A stretch of 64,000 nt of DNA from Pseudoips prasinana (lineage: Eukaryota > Arthropoda > Insecta > Lepidoptera > Nolidae), in the NCBI GenBank assembly GCA_951640165.1, contig OX621238.1:27490001-27554000 (forward strand). The letters are read 5' to 3'. A model generated the notes under the pieces. That model did no database searches. It saw only the letters and a program-made list of their open reading frames with translations, and was not told the origin of the DNA. Of this stretch, positions 63,864 through 64,000 are shown in pieces. The stretch's first letter is position 1; the number at the start of each line of letters is the position of its first letter. The translations under genes and the position numbers were made by a program.

Positions 63864-64000
63864 TATCAAATAAAATTAGAACATTATGGAATATTGAGCA
63901 TTTTAATAATTCACTAAAATTTAATATAACTTTCTAATGTATGTTAAATTAGGACGGATGCTAAATTAGGTTCGATTATAACACGTTAATTAAAGTAAAA

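Overview
The window looks like gene-poor, repeat-dense DNA from an insect nuclear genome, most likely a moth or butterfly. It is AT-rich. It carries several tRNA-derived SINE families ending in (ATT)n, many short Helitron-like elements ending in CTAG, an RTE-clade LINE and several CR1/Jockey-like LINEs. No bacterial-type operon, rRNA gene, functional tRNA gene or CRISPR array was found. No multi-exon host gene could be recognised. The only candidate host coding pieces are a 110-codon single-pass membrane ORF (52766-53098, +) and a 157-codon open stretch ending in a consensus splice donor (46289-46759, -); both are weak. The lepidopteran assignment is an inference from repeat types.

Layout. 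1-3250: repeat fragments and two SINEs. 3251-10510: a layered nest. A SINE is split by a 6.9-kb element with CTGCCGT... inverted ends and a 4-bp target duplication; that element holds a LINE 3' fragment, a decayed LINE (4218-5980, -) and a full-length RTE element (6568-9743, +) with a 10-bp target duplication. 10511-18534: a 147-bp tandem duplication, Helitron-like elements including a 2.16-kb one with a 135-bp tandem array, SINEs and LINE scraps. 18535-20790: a 5'-truncated LINE inside an older repeat, with an 8-bp duplication. 20791-31440: mostly unassigned AT-rich DNA with hairpins, two SINEs and a 113-bp direct repeat pair. 31440-34080: a LINE fragment inside another repeat, then a minisatellite. 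34345-38945: a second inverted-repeat element, split by a 3.8-kb LINE (35061-38875) with an SGNH-esterase-like ORF1, an endonuclease and a reverse transcriptase. 38946-46900: sparse repeats. 46946-50290: nested repeats, a 5S rRNA-like SINE and an RNase H LINE fragment with a 12-bp duplication. 50291-64000: Helitrons, an internally deleted RTE derivative with its own 11-bp duplication, a possible solo LTR, a second 5S-like SINE, a 110-bp MITE and long stretches where nothing was recognised.

How the parts relate. The protein-coding content is retrotransposon machinery. The RTE element has the APE endonuclease and reverse transcriptase of its own mobilisation, and the 250-bp derivative at 52147 keeps only its two ends, so it was probably mobilised in trans by such an element. 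The nesting gives a relative insertion order at six places where the split host repeat can be read across the insertion.
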